From assembly GCF_900491745.1 (NCBI RefSeq), contig NZ_UETR01000002.1, positions 310,001 to 374,000 of the forward strand: DNA of 64,000 nt, in the 5' to 3' direction. This DNA is from Amarolinea aalborgensis. GTDB taxonomy: Bacteria > Chloroflexota > Anaerolineae > SSC4 > Amarolineaceae. Under the pieces are notes generated by a model. It worked only from the letters and a program-made list of their open reading frames with translations. It did not search any database and was not told where the DNA came from. Position numbers and translations under genes: made by a program. Of the stretch, positions 17,658-25,773 are shown one piece after another. Positions within the stretch are counted from its first letter, which is position 1. Each line of letters begins with the position of its first letter.

Positions 17658-17773
17658 CGGCCATGGCGCCTGCCCGCGCACCCAATTCCTGGCGCACTCG
17701 CGCGCGCGTGTCTGATGTCGTGAAGCTATAACGCAGCAAGAGCCGTCGCGGTTTCAATCCGACCGAATCTCCG

Positions 17774-19318
17774 TTAGGGCTGCGCCAGCAAAACGCGCAG
17801 GATCAGGCCATGCACCATCTGTTCCACAGGCGCCAGATCATCGCGCCAGGGGGAGACCGCCGAGGCATGCGCCAGGCGCACGCGTCCCTGCGCGCGCCGC
17901 ACCATCTCAATCAGGAGAGGATGCGTCAGGCGCGCGGTGTTGCTCTCCCAATCGGTCAGCGTGGCTGGCTGTTGGCTGGCGATGACCAGGCTGTTCCCCA
18001 GCAGCGCGCCGTTGTCTGGCTCATCAATGACCAGCACGCTGGGGAAGACGGCCAGCAGCGTGTTGGTCAGCGCGCTCACCAGGCGATCATCGCCGGCCGC
18101 GCGCGCGACATTGATGGCAACGACACCCCTGGGGGTCAGATGGCTGCGGACGGTCGTGAAGAACTCCACAGTTGTCAGATGGAAAGGAATGTAGGGCGGA
18201 CGGTAGGCGTCTACGGCGATCACATCGTAGCGTGCGGCGCTGTGTTCCAGAAAATAGCGGCCATCTTGGGCCACCGCGTGCAGGTTGGGCTGGTTCATGC
18301 CAAACCAGCGCCGCCCCACAGCAATCACGGCCGGGTCAAGCTCCACGCCATCTATCGGCAGCGGCCCGTAGACCTGCGTGTACAGGCTGGAGATGGTGCC
18401 GCCGGCCAGGCCGATCAGCGCCATGCGCTGCACTGCCTCTGGCGGCCGCGGCGCTGGGCTGAAGAAAGGCGCCAGCAGGAAGTAGTCCCAGATGCCATCG
18501 GCCAGGCCCTGCGCGGCAGGACGGAAGACTGAATGAATCCCCTGGCCTTCGTTCAATTTCAGGAGCACCTCGCCGCGGCCCTGCAGCACCTGGATATAGT
18601 TGTAGGCTGACTCGGTTTCATAGAGAAGATTGGCCTGCGGCTTGATGGCGCCGGGATTTTGCAGCGCCAGCGCCAAAATCAGCAGCCACAGGCTGACGTA
18701 GGCCCAGGGCGGGCGATGCCTGGCCTGCCAAAGCCCCGCGATCGCCAGGCCGAGCAGCAGCAAACTCAGCGCTAAGAAGGTGCGTCGCGTGCCGAGGTTC
18801 GGAATCAGCACGAGCACAGCCCCAAAGGTGCCGCTGATGCTGCCCAGGGTGGCGAGGGCTGAGAGGCGGCCGGCGGTCTGGCCGCTGTGCTGCACGTCAG
18901 CCAGGGACAGGCGCACGGCGAACGGGGTCACGCAGCCGAGCAAGGTCACCGGGACGGCGAAAAGAGCCAGGACGCCGAGGAAGGAACCGAGCAGCAGCGC
19001 CACGTCGTAGGCGGCGAATCCGGCGGCAGCCAGCGCCAACAGCGGGCGGCTGACCACAGGGATCAAGCCTACGGCGCCGGCGCCCCAGGCTGTCAAACGG
19101 AAGAGGGTTTCCGCGTGCGGGGAGCGATCAGCCAACCGCCCCCCAAGCCAGGCGCCGGCCGCCAGGTAGAGCAGGATCAGGCCGATCAGATTGGCCCACA
19201 CGATCAGCGAATTGCCAAACCAGGGGTCGAGCAGCCGCGCGCCGGCCAGCTCAACGCCCAGGGTGACGAGGCCGGCCGTAAAAACCAGCAGGTTGAGGAA
19301 ACGCGTGGATGGTGTCAT
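17774..19318 (-). CDS. Membrane-fused spermidine synthase-like protein
   Basis: The 514-residue protein has six to seven hydrophobic helices in residues 1-230. A Rossmann aminopropyltransferase/methyltransferase domain follows, with LIGLAGGTISSLYTQ, the acidic DGVELDPAVIAVG near 345, and VDAYRPPYIPFHLTTVEFF. This architecture is common in environmental bacteria and is annotated spermidine synthase or fused MFS/spermidine synthase, but true polyamine activity is uncertain. The ATG at 19318 begins the first hydrophobic segment. The long open frame upstream of it has no homology and is treated as chance. Confidence 0.82.
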   Translation of the reverse strand: MTPSTRFLNLLVFTAGLVTLGVELAGARLLDPWFGNSLIVWANLIGLILLYLAAGAWLGGRLADRSPHAETLFRLTAWGAGAVGLIPVVSRPLLALAAAGFAAYDVALLLGSFLGVLALFAVPVTLLGCVTPFAVRLSLADVQHSGQTAGRLSALATLGSISGTFGAVLVLIPNLGTRRTFLALSLLLLGLAIAGLWQARHRPPWAYVSLWLLILALALQNPGAIKPQANLLYETESAYNYIQVLQGRGEVLLKLNEGQGIHSVFRPAAQGLADGIWDYFLLAPFFSPAPRPPEAVQRMALIGLAGGTISSLYTQVYGPLPIDGVELDPAVIAVGRRWFGMNQPNLHAVAQDGRYFLEHSAARYDVIAVDAYRPPYIPFHLTTVEFFTTVRSHLTPRGVVAINVARAAGDDRLVSALTNTLLAVFPSVLVIDEPDNGALLGNSLVIASQQPATLTDWESNTARLTHPLLIEMVRRAQGRVRLAHASAVSPWRDDLAPVEQMVHGLILRVLLAQP

Positions 19319-19486
19319 CAAGCCGCATTGTACCTGGATTTGGCAGGCGTGTAAAACCGCGGCCAGAGGAGAAGGGCGTCCTCCAATTAGACCAAACGTT
19401 CTATTTGTGGTATCATTGTGCACCATGCCGCGCTGCAACCGCCGCGTTGCCAAACCCACGTTTTGTGAAAGCAAAGGAGCACACAC

Positions 19487-20305
19487 ATGTACGTTGTCAC
19501 TGAGTACCCGGACGGGATATTCTGTTGGATTGACCTGACGACGCCCGACCAGCAGGGCGCCAAGGCGTTTTACGCCGGTCTTTTTGGCTGGCAAACCGAA
19601 GACCGGCCAACCGGGATGGGGTCCATGATGTACACGATGCTGATGATGGACGGCTATAGTGTGGCTGGCCTCGGCCCGATGAGGCCAGAAATGCAGGCCC
19701 AAGGAATACCGGCCTTCTGGACCGCCTACATCAAGAGCAGCGATGTGGACGCCGCCGCGGCCCGCGTGGCGGAGGCCGGCGGCGTGGTGATGATGCCGCC
19801 GATGGATGTGATGACCCAGGGGCGCATGATGCTGGCGCAAGACCCGACCGGCGCGATGATTGGCATTTGGCAGCCGCGCGATCACACCGGTTCACAGCTC
19901 GTGAACATGCCAAACACGCTGGTGTGGACCGAGCTGCAGACGCGCAACCCCGCGCAGGCCACGGCGTTCTATGCGCACGTGTTTGGCTGGACAGACACGA
20001 CCGATGAGACCGGCTACACTGTCTTTGCGCAGAACGGGCGCCAGCAAGCCGGTATGATGAAAATGGACGAAAACTGGGGCAACGTGCCACCCAACTGGGC
20101 GCTCTACTTCATGGTTTCTGACCTCGCGGCCATAGTCGCCGCGGCGCAGACGTTGGGCGGGCGGGTGGTCGTGCCGCCGACGCCGGCCGGGGCCATGGGC
20201 CACTTTGCCGTGCTGCAGGACCCACATGGCGGCGTGTTCAATGTTATGCAGATTGACCCTGCCTACGTGGATGCGCCGCCGGGGGCCGAAACCAGCGTAA
20301 ACTAA
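19487..20305 (+). CDS. VOC family protein with two glyoxalase-like domains
   Basis: The 272-residue protein is made of two tandem vicinal-oxygen-chelate modules. The first covers about 7-130 (FCWIDLTTPDQQGAKAFYAGLFGW). The second covers about 140-262 (LVWTELQTRNPAQATAFYAHVFGW). Such proteins bind metal and small molecules and include dioxygenases, lyases and resistance proteins; this resembles the CFP-30/'hydroxylase' type of no fixed function. AAAGGAG precedes the ATG. A TfoX-like gene follows 10 nt downstream. Confidence 0.88.
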   Translation: MYVVTEYPDGIFCWIDLTTPDQQGAKAFYAGLFGWQTEDRPTGMGSMMYTMLMMDGYSVAGLGPMRPEMQAQGIPAFWTAYIKSSDVDAAAARVAEAGGVVMMPPMDVMTQGRMMLAQDPTGAMIGIWQPRDHTGSQLVNMPNTLVWTELQTRNPAQATAFYAHVFGWTDTTDETGYTVFAQNGRQQAGMMKMDENWGNVPPNWALYFMVSDLAAIVAAAQTLGGRVVVPPTPAGAMGHFAVLQDPHGGVFNVMQIDPAYVDAPPGAETSVN

Positions 20306-20315
20306 GGAGCTGCTG

Positions 20316-20645
20316 ATGGCTGTGAATCAGGACTTGGTGAGGCGCATGCGCGCACACCTGGGGCCGACGCCGGGTCTATTCGAGAAAGCGATGTTCGGCG
20401 GAGTTGGCTTCATCCTCCACGGCAACATGGCAGTTGGGGCGTATGGGCAAGACCTCATCGTGCGTGTTGGTCCGCTGCAGGCCGCCGACGCGCTGGCGCA
20501 GCCGGACGTGCGGGTCTTCGATATTACCGGCCGGCCAATGAAGGGCTGGATTATGGTGGGACCGGCGGGTTATGCGTCCGATGACGCGCTGGCGGCGTGG
20601 ATTGCGCAAGGCATTACGTTCGCCCAGTCGTTGCCGCCCAAATAG
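20316..20645 (+). CDS. TfoX/Sxy N-terminal domain protein
   Basis: The 109-residue protein matches the stand-alone TfoX N-terminal domain: LVRRMRAHLGPTPGLFEKAMFGGVGFILHGNM, then GRPMKGWIMV. In Proteobacteria the full TfoX controls competence. Single-domain members such as this are widespread and of unknown role. AAGGAG precedes the ATG. It is cotranscribed with the VOC gene and closed by the terminator at 20675-20715. Confidence 0.87.
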   Translation: MAVNQDLVRRMRAHLGPTPGLFEKAMFGGVGFILHGNMAVGAYGQDLIVRVGPLQAADALAQPDVRVFDITGRPMKGWIMVGPAGYASDDALAAWIAQGITFAQSLPPK

Positions 20646-20674
20646 AACCACCGCACCATCGTTGCTGGCGCGAG

Positions 20675-20715
20675 AAACCCTCTCAAGATCACGGCAGATT
20701 TTGAGAGGGTTTTTG
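20675..20715 (+). terminator. Strong intrinsic terminator
   Basis: A 16-bp stem (AAACCCTCTCAAGATC pairing with 20697-20712, one G-T wobble) with a 6-nt loop runs into a T-run. It ends the VOC-TfoX transcript 30 nt after the stop. Confidence 0.9.
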
Positions 20716-20799
20716 TTGGGGTTCTTTCCCGATGGTGTAACGTTTCATGGGGTGGCCTGGACTGAATTCCGTCTTCACCCTTCAAACACGGAGGTTTCA

Positions 20800-21516
20800 A
20801 TGTTCGATTTCACCGACCAGGTTGTCCTGGTCACTGGCGGCAGCGGCAACCTGGGCAGCGCCGCGGTGCGGGCTTTTTGGGCGGCCGGTGCACAGCTAAT
20901 TGTGCCCGATCGTAGCGTGGGGCGACTGGCAGGGCAGTTCCCGGCCCTGGCGCAGTCGGGCGATCATTTTCTGGCCGATGGCGTGGACGTAACGCAGCCG
21001 GCCGACATGGCCGCGCTGGTGGAGGAGATCAAGCGCCGCTTTGGCCGCCTGGATGTGCTGGCCAACACGGTCGGCGGCTATAAGGCCGGCGCGCCCGTAC
21101 ACCTGACGCCGTTGGACGTGTGGAGCGATATGCTCAACCTCAATGCGCGTTCGGTCTTCGTCACCAGCCAGGCGGTGATTCCTCTGATGCTGGCGCAGGG
21201 CAGCGGCCGCATCATTCACACCTCGGCGCGCGCGGCGCTGGCCGGCGGCGCCAATGCGGCCGCGTACAGCGCGTCCAAGAGTGCGGTTGTGCGCCTGGTG
21301 GAAAGCATGGCTGCTGAGTTGAAGGATGCCGGCATCACGGTTAACTGCATCTTACCCGGCACGATTGACACCGCGGACAATCGCCAGGCCTCGCCAAGCG
21401 CGGACTTTAGCCGCTGGGTCGCGCCGCAGGCCATTGCCGATGTGATCCTTTTCCTGGCTTCCAGCGCGGCGCGCGCGGTGAGCGGCGCCGCGATTCCTGT
21501 CTATGGAAGGAGTTGA
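20800..21516 (+). CDS. Short-chain dehydrogenase/reductase (classical SDR)
   Basis: The 238-residue protein has the cofactor loop VTGGSGNLG near residues 11-19, the N-A-G-like segment NTVGGY and the catalytic S...YSASK near 151-157. It should reduce or oxidise a carbonyl/alcohol with NAD(P)(H); substrate unknown. GGAGG lies 5 nt upstream of the ATG at 20800, which excludes longer in-frame starts that overlap the terminator. Its stop overlaps the ribosome-site region of the next gene. Confidence 0.9.
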   Translation: MFDFTDQVVLVTGGSGNLGSAAVRAFWAAGAQLIVPDRSVGRLAGQFPALAQSGDHFLADGVDVTQPADMAALVEEIKRRFGRLDVLANTVGGYKAGAPVHLTPLDVWSDMLNLNARSVFVTSQAVIPLMLAQGSGRIIHTSARAALAGGANAAAYSASKSAVVRLVESMAAELKDAGITVNCILPGTIDTADNRQASPSADFSRWVAPQAIADVILFLASSAARAVSGAAIPVYGRS

Positions 21517-21523
21517 GCCGTTC

Positions 21524-22393
21524 ATGACGATGCCATTTTTGCAAACGCAAGCGAACTGGCGAGAGACGCTGACCAGCCTGCACCGGGCGGCGCGCGTCCT
21601 GGCGACGGTGCATCGGCTGGCGCGAGAACCGCTGCCCAATTACCTGGAGCTGGCGTTGAACGTCACGCCGACGGGGCTGGCCGCGGCACGGCTTCCACGC
21701 GGCGGGCAGGCCGCGCTCGATTTTGCGCAGCCGGCGCTGGTCTACACACCGGCCCAGGGCGATGCGCAAACGTTTCCGCTGCGGGGCCACAGCCAGGCCA
21801 GTCTGTTCACCGCGTTTTTTGGCGCGCTGCGCACGGCTGACCTGGCTGACGTGCTGCCGGCCGGCGAGGATGTCAGTCAGGCTGTGCTGGCGGCGTTGGC
21901 CACGCGCGGACGACGCAAGACGCCTGCGCTCGAGACGCTGCTCGACGCCGCGCCGCTGGTCGTCGCGCCCCAGGCCGCGGCCGATTATGCGGTAATTGTT
22001 TACAGCCTGTTTACGGCCCTGGCACGCTTCCGCGCACGCCTGTCTGGTCTCATGACGCCGCTGGTCATGTGGGCTGAGCATTTCGACCTCTCTATGCTCT
22101 GGTTTCCCGGCGGCCAGGCCGATGAATGGCAGCCGCATCTCAACTTCGGTTTTGCGCCTTACAGTCCTGGGATCGAGGCGCCGTACTTGTACGCCTATGC
22201 CTATCCTTATCCGCCGCGCTTCGATCCGCCGCGCCTACCTGCGGGCGCGGCCTGGCACACGGCGGGGTGGACAGGTGTGGTCATGCCGTACGCGGTGATC
22301 GCCGCGCAGGCCGATGCCGAGGGTTTCGTCGAAGCGAGCTGCGCAGCCATCTTCGACGCGCTGCGGCCCTTGATTGGAGGCGATGGCGCGTGA
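21524..22393 (+). CDS. DUF5996 family protein
   Basis: The 289-residue protein fits the DUF5996 pattern: WRETLTSLHRAARVL at the start, LPNYLELALNVTPTGL, FDLSMLWFPGG near 188, LNFGFAPYSPGIEAPYLYAYAYP, and AWHTAGWTGVVMPY near the end. The function is unknown. The ATG at 21524 is chosen because GGAAGGAG (21505-21512) lies upstream; an ATG at 21503 would overlap the SDR stop and has no ribosome site. It is probably an operon partner of the SDR. Confidence 0.82.
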   Translation: MTMPFLQTQANWRETLTSLHRAARVLATVHRLAREPLPNYLELALNVTPTGLAAARLPRGGQAALDFAQPALVYTPAQGDAQTFPLRGHSQASLFTAFFGALRTADLADVLPAGEDVSQAVLAALATRGRRKTPALETLLDAAPLVVAPQAAADYAVIVYSLFTALARFRARLSGLMTPLVMWAEHFDLSMLWFPGGQADEWQPHLNFGFAPYSPGIEAPYLYAYAYPYPPRFDPPRLPAGAAWHTAGWTGVVMPYAVIAAQADAEGFVEASCAAIFDALRPLIGGDGA

Positions 22394-22523
22394 GGCGCGC
22401 GGGGGTGAAACGGCGCCTTGGCGTTGGGGTTTGGCGGCTGCACGGAAATATCGTTTGACAGAAGCAAGGGGTTGGGTGTAAACTGACGACAGCGATAGAG
22501 CCATGGACCGTGCTTGCCGGTGT

Positions 22524-22898
22524 TCAGTCGAGGGGACTGCGAACGCCGAGCGGGCCTTTGTTGAGGACGTGGGTATAGATCATCGTGGTTTTCACGTCCT
22601 TGTGGCCGAGTAGTTCCTGGACAGTAATGTCTTTGACGCGTAGCTCAACGCATTCTGACACGCGCATGCCGGTGCCGTAGAGAAGTTGCGCCATTAGCCT
22701 TTGTACGCCAGACATTTTGTCCAGTATGCGGCGGACTTCGTCTTTGGAGAGGACGGTGGGCAGATGCTCAGGCTTCCTGGCGCGGACGGCATCAACGCTC
22801 AGGTCTAGCGGTTGCTGCAGGACATGGCGATAGAGAAAGAGCAGGGCGCTGAGCGCTTGATTCTGCGTTGAACCGCCGCCGCTCGGCCTTTGGTACAA
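22524..22898 (-). pseudogene. IntI-like tyrosine recombinase with internal deletion
   Basis: The readable frame gives STQNQALSALLFLYRHVL, LSKDEVRRIL, then AQLLYGTGMRVSECVELRV, the box I region with the catalytic Arg. It jumps directly to TVQELLGHKDVKTTMIYTHV and ends GVRSPLD, which contains the box II end and the nucleophile Tyr. The tail and the STQNQAL start are typical of integron integrases. About 100 residues are missing between box I and the C-terminus, including the Lys, the HxxR and any IntI-specific patch. The N-terminus is replaced by sequence of a transposase OrfA. The deletion keeps the frame, but the protein cannot be active. Confidence 0.75.
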
Positions 22899-22977
22899 CC
22901 TCCGGCTTCGGAGTGCTCACTCCTGTGCTTACACGCAGGTCGTCATGACTGGCCTGATTGATCTTTTCGTCTGACAT
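22861..22977 (-). pseudogene. 5' fragment of an IS transposase OrfA
   Basis: From the ATG at 22977, which has a GGGGGGAG site nine bases upstream, the frame reads SDEKINQASHDDLRV, then PKAERRRFNAE. KRRRFTAE-type sequence is the hallmark of IS3-like OrfA N-terminal HTH proteins. Homology stops after about 39 codons where the sequence passes into the integrase remnant. The two frames share about 13 nt at the join (TTCAACGCAGAAT on the minus strand), suggesting a microhomology fusion. Confidence 0.5.
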
Positions 22978-23039
22978 GTACAACTCCCCCCTGTCTGAAT
23001 TGTACACTAATTTCGACCGTTCAACTGTCTCAGCCTTCA

Positions 23040-23570
23040 TTGGCACAGTCGGTTCCGCCGGCGGCTTGGCGTCAAGACTGGGTGGTGGACTGCCGTTCGG
23101 TGGGACGAGGGCAGACGGCGCTCAAGTATCTGGCGCCATACATCTTCCGTGTGGCGCTGAGCAATAAGCGCATTGTCAACGTGGAGGATGGCAAGGTGAC
23201 GTTCACGTATCGGGAAGGTGACACGGGGCGCCGGCGCATCAGCACCGTAACGGCTGAGGAGTTCATTCGACGTTTCCTGCAGCACGTTCTGCCCAAGGGC
23301 TTCGTGAAAGTGCGCTACTACGGTCTCCTGGCGCCAGGGAATCGCCATCGGTTGCGGCAGGTGCAGGCGCTGTTGGGGGCGCAGGCTCAGCCAGGGTTGC
23401 CGTCAGCGACTTCAGAACAAAGCACGGAGCAGATAACCCAAGACCATTCCGTGCTTTGTCCGCGCTGCGGTCAGCCCATGCAGGTTGTGCAGAGCATCCG
23501 CCCAACCGCCCAGCGACCTGTTCTGCCCGTGCCAGCAAGCGCCAGGCCCGCGCAGAGCTCCTCACCGTAA
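23040..23570 (+). pseudogene. C-terminal remnant of an IS91-family transposase
   Basis: The reading frame shows WRQDWVVDCRSVGRG, ALKYLAPYIFRVALSNKRI, FTYREGDTGRRR, EEFIRRFLQHVLPKGFVKVRYYG and LLAPGNRHRL. This is the conserved C-terminal half of IS91/ISCR-type Y2 transposases, ending with a CPRCGQPM zinc-like pair. The N-terminal zinc binding and the catalytic YY region are absent, because the frame is joined to unrelated DNA at about 23040. It is therefore a dead fragment. Its strand is opposite to the integrase remnant. Confidence 0.8.
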
Positions 23571-24019
23571 TCCTACAGGGCTTGATATAGTGCAAACGCA
23601 GCGTTGATGAATGTGGTGGACTGTCTGTGCGAGCGCCTGCGCGGGCGCCTTGTGTTTGACGCGCCCATCAGGCGCACCTGTGCACTCGCCGAATCCGACA
23701 CGTAGGCTGCTGGTGCTCGCAACCGGCCCCGGCAGATTGTCAAAGTTGCCAAAAAAAGGACTTGATATTTCTCTCGCCGTGGTGTAAAATCATGTCAGGC
23801 GTGTTTGCCGCTTCGTTGTGCACAGGATAGGCACGCAAGTCGGCTCTCAAATTCCATATCCCACGTTTTCCGGACGGCTCAGTTCAAGTGGCGCCAGAAC
23901 AGCGCTGGCGCCGGGTTATGCGGCGGCTCGACCGTTACGGGAAATGCGCTGCTGTCTGACTTGCCACCGCATAACCCATATTCCGTTGTTAGGCGCCATA
24001 GAAATTTCGGATATTTGAG
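23571..24019. other. Gap between IS91 remnant and first cassette gene
   Basis: No gene is recognised. The first half (about 23620-23690) is GC-rich with GCGCC/GGCGC inverted runs that could be the IS91 terminal hairpin region. The second half holds the attC-like site at 23890-23997. No convincing attI was identified. Confidence 0.4.
23890..23997 (+). other. attC-like recombination site 1
   Basis: The outer GGCGCC boxes (23890-23895, 23992-23997) surround a 3' core GTTAGGC (23988-23994). The inner arms GGGTTATGCGGCGGC (23913-23927) and GCCACCGCATAACCC (23963-23977) pair over 14 of 15 positions. The 5' core is degenerate (GCCAGAAC). It lies immediately upstream of the first cassette gene. Confidence 0.6.
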
Positions 24020-24592
24020 ATGAACCCGACTATTATCCTTATTGGCCCGATTGGCGCTGGCAAAACCACTGTGGGCCAATTGTTGGCAGAAAAATTGGGT
24101 TTGCACTTCTGTTCGATTGATACTGTTCGCAAGGCTTATTATCAGAAAGTTGGTTATGATGACATTTTAGCCTCACAGATTGCTGCTTCCTCTCAGGGCC
24201 TCCAGGGCGTCTTACGCTACAGCAAGCCTTTTGAAGCCCAAATGGTCGAGCAGGTCTTGGCAAATCATGATGGCGTCATTGATTTTGGGGCCAGCAACTC
24301 CGTATACGATGACAAAGATCTCTTCGCTCGAGTTGAAAATACGCTCGCGCCCTACCCCAATGTGATACTGCTTCTCCCATCGCCGAGCGCAGACGAGTCA
24401 TTGGAAATCCTGAATAACCGACTAACACTGACGCTGACCGCAGCGGGGAGAGAGTTTACCAATGAATTATTCGAGTTGAACAAATACTTTATTGAGCATC
24501 CTTCGAATCATCGATTGGCAAAACGAGCCATCTACACCAAATACAAAACGCCTAAAAATATTTGTGATGAAATTGTGCAAGGTCTGGCATAA
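24020..24592 (+). CDS. P-loop kinase (shikimate/adenylate kinase-like)
   Basis: The 190-residue protein starts with a Walker A loop, LIGPIGAGKTTVGQLLAEKL at about 6-25, and continues with CSIDTVRKAYYQKVGYD, which resembles the substrate-binding acidic segment of shikimate-kinase-like enzymes. The rest (VIDFGASNSVYDDKD, VILLLPSPSADESLEIL) fits a P-loop kinase fold. Substrate is unknown. It is the first cassette after the attC-like site at 23890-23997 and is followed by the clear attC at 24628-24757. GC is lower than in the flanking chromosome. Confidence 0.75.
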   Translation: MNPTIILIGPIGAGKTTVGQLLAEKLGLHFCSIDTVRKAYYQKVGYDDILASQIAASSQGLQGVLRYSKPFEAQMVEQVLANHDGVIDFGASNSVYDDKDLFARVENTLAPYPNVILLLPSPSADESLEILNNRLTLTLTAAGREFTNELFELNKYFIEHPSNHRLAKRAIYTKYKTPKNICDEIVQGLA

Positions 24593-24627
24593 CGGACCTC
24601 AGTTATTCTACAGGCCACCGAATTTAA

Positions 24628-24757
24628 GCGCCTAACACGGCGTGAAGTGGACGGTGGGGATTCGGGCGCGATTTGGCGATCCCTGCGCCGGGTGTAGAAT
24701 TCTAACCAGGCAGACTACCTGTCCACCCCACCGCCACTTACGCTGGCCGTTAGGCAG
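24628..24757 (+). other. attC recombination site 2
   Basis: The 5' core GCCTAAC (24630-24636) and 3' core GTTAGGC (24749-24755) are perfect complements. The inner arms AAGTGG-A-CGGTGGGG (24645-24659) and CCCCACCGCCACTT (24726-24739) pair over 14 bp, leaving A24651 unpaired. That is the extrahelical-base feature expected of a folded integron attC. It terminates the kinase cassette. Confidence 0.85.
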
Positions 24758-24921
24758 CCCATCCAACAACGCGAGTCAACCACCAGGAAGACGCACGACT
24801 TGCCGTCAAAGTCAACACGCGACGCTTCGTTTTCCTCCAAACTGTGATACAATGACACCATCACGCGGTGCTGTGCCAAAGCGCCGTTAGCCGTGAGGTG
24901 CAGAAGTATGGTGTGTCATTC

Positions 24922-25236
24922 ATGAGCAGCGATATTCTCCGTCGGATCAAACGTGCGGTGCTGTCTGGCAACTATGCCTTCAGCGAAAAAGCGCTCCTCG
25001 AAATGGAGGCCGATGGCCTGACGGAGTTGGACATCGCCGAATCCATTCTGAATGCCGTCGCCATCTACAAGACGCTCCGCTCGCAAAGCCCCTGGCGGCA
25101 GCAACGCGTCGAGTACTTGCACATCATTCAAAGCACTAATCTCGATGGTTTGATGATCTACAGCAAAGGCAAGTTGGTTGAGGAAGCGGGTATCGAGCGG
25201 TACTATTTTCTGATCTCCTCCAAGAAAGCCTTGTGA
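24922..25236 (+). CDS. DUF4258-type protein, probable toxin partner
   Basis: The 104-residue protein reads RRIKRAVLSGNYAFSEKALLEMEADGLTELDIAESIL then QRVEYLHIIQSTNLDGLMIYSKGKL, which resembles DUF4258 proteins related in fold to RelE/MqsR-like toxins. It is followed after 5 nt by a YgiT-type zinc-finger gene, the usual partner in such pairs. Toxicity is inferred from this pairing, not shown. The ATG at 24922 has no strong ribosome site. It forms one cassette between two attC sites. Confidence 0.7.
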   Translation: MSSDILRRIKRAVLSGNYAFSEKALLEMEADGLTELDIAESILNAVAIYKTLRSQSPWRQQRVEYLHIIQSTNLDGLMIYSKGKLVEEAGIERYYFLISSKKAL

Positions 25237-25241
25237 AGCCC

Positions 25242-25514
25242 ATGAAACTGAACATTACGCGCTGCCCAACGTGTGGCAGCGACCAAATCAAACAAGTTTG
25301 CCGTGATTGGACAGGCGCATACCGCGGCCAGACCTATGTCGTGCCCGCGCTGACCTTCTACGAGTGTCCCGTGTGTGGCGAACGCGTCTTTGACCGTGAG
25401 GCGTTGGGTCAGATTCAAGCTGCCTCGCCAGCCTTCGCCAAACGGCCGTCGAAGGCGCGTACGCCGAAAACGGCGCGTACGCACGCGTCAGCCCACGGCA
25501 TGCCCGCGGGCTGA
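25242..25514 (+). CDS. YgiT-type zinc finger protein (MqsA N-terminal-like)
   Basis: The 90-residue protein has two CxxC pairs, CPTCG near residue 8 and CPVCG near 46, and the YgiT-type signature VPALTFYECPVCGERVFD. It matches the zinc-binding half of MqsA-like antitoxins, but lacks the Xre HTH half. The tail is basic and Ala/Arg-rich. A GTG overlapping the upstream stop (25233) is an alternative start. With the DUF4258 gene it makes a candidate toxin-antitoxin cassette. Confidence 0.75.
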   Translation: MKLNITRCPTCGSDQIKQVCRDWTGAYRGQTYVVPALTFYECPVCGERVFDREALGQIQAASPAFAKRPSKARTPKTARTHASAHGMPAG

Positions 25515-25633
25515 CGCTTTCGTCATACCTCGGGTGGAGCCTCACGACAGGGCTACGGTTATGCCGCGGGTGGTCACAGCACGGTTCGCCGTCATGGGCG
25601 GCGTTCGCGTTGGGGTGGGGCTGGTCACCAGGG

Positions 25634-25738
25634 CGGGGCCTAACACCACGTCCACCTGACGCCTGCGGCGGGGGGATCGTGGGTCGCGGAAGTAATCTGG
25701 CCGCAGGCGCAGGTGACGCTGTACGTTAGCCCGCCCCT
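25634..25738 (+). other. attC recombination site 3
   Basis: The 5' core GCCTAAC (25638-25644) and 3' core GTTAGCC (25725-25731) are flanked by GGGGC / GCCCC. The inner arms CACCTG-A-CGCCTGCGGC (25653-25669) and GCCGCAGGCGCAGGTG (25700-25715) pair perfectly over 16 bp with A25659 unpaired. It ends the DUF4258-YgiT cassette. Confidence 0.88.
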
Positions 25739-25773
25739 TGCACAACTATCATACACTCATACTTTGACTCCTA

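Noticed and set aside
19319..19885. Long N-terminal extension of the spermidine-synthase-like frame
   Set aside because: The 189 added residues are His/Arg-rich without homology and are antisense to the VOC gene. Family similarity starts at the ATG at 19318.
22440..22480. TTGACA-17-GTAAAC promoter-like sequence facing the IS remnant
   Set aside because: The -10 is poor and no intact plus-strand gene follows within reach.
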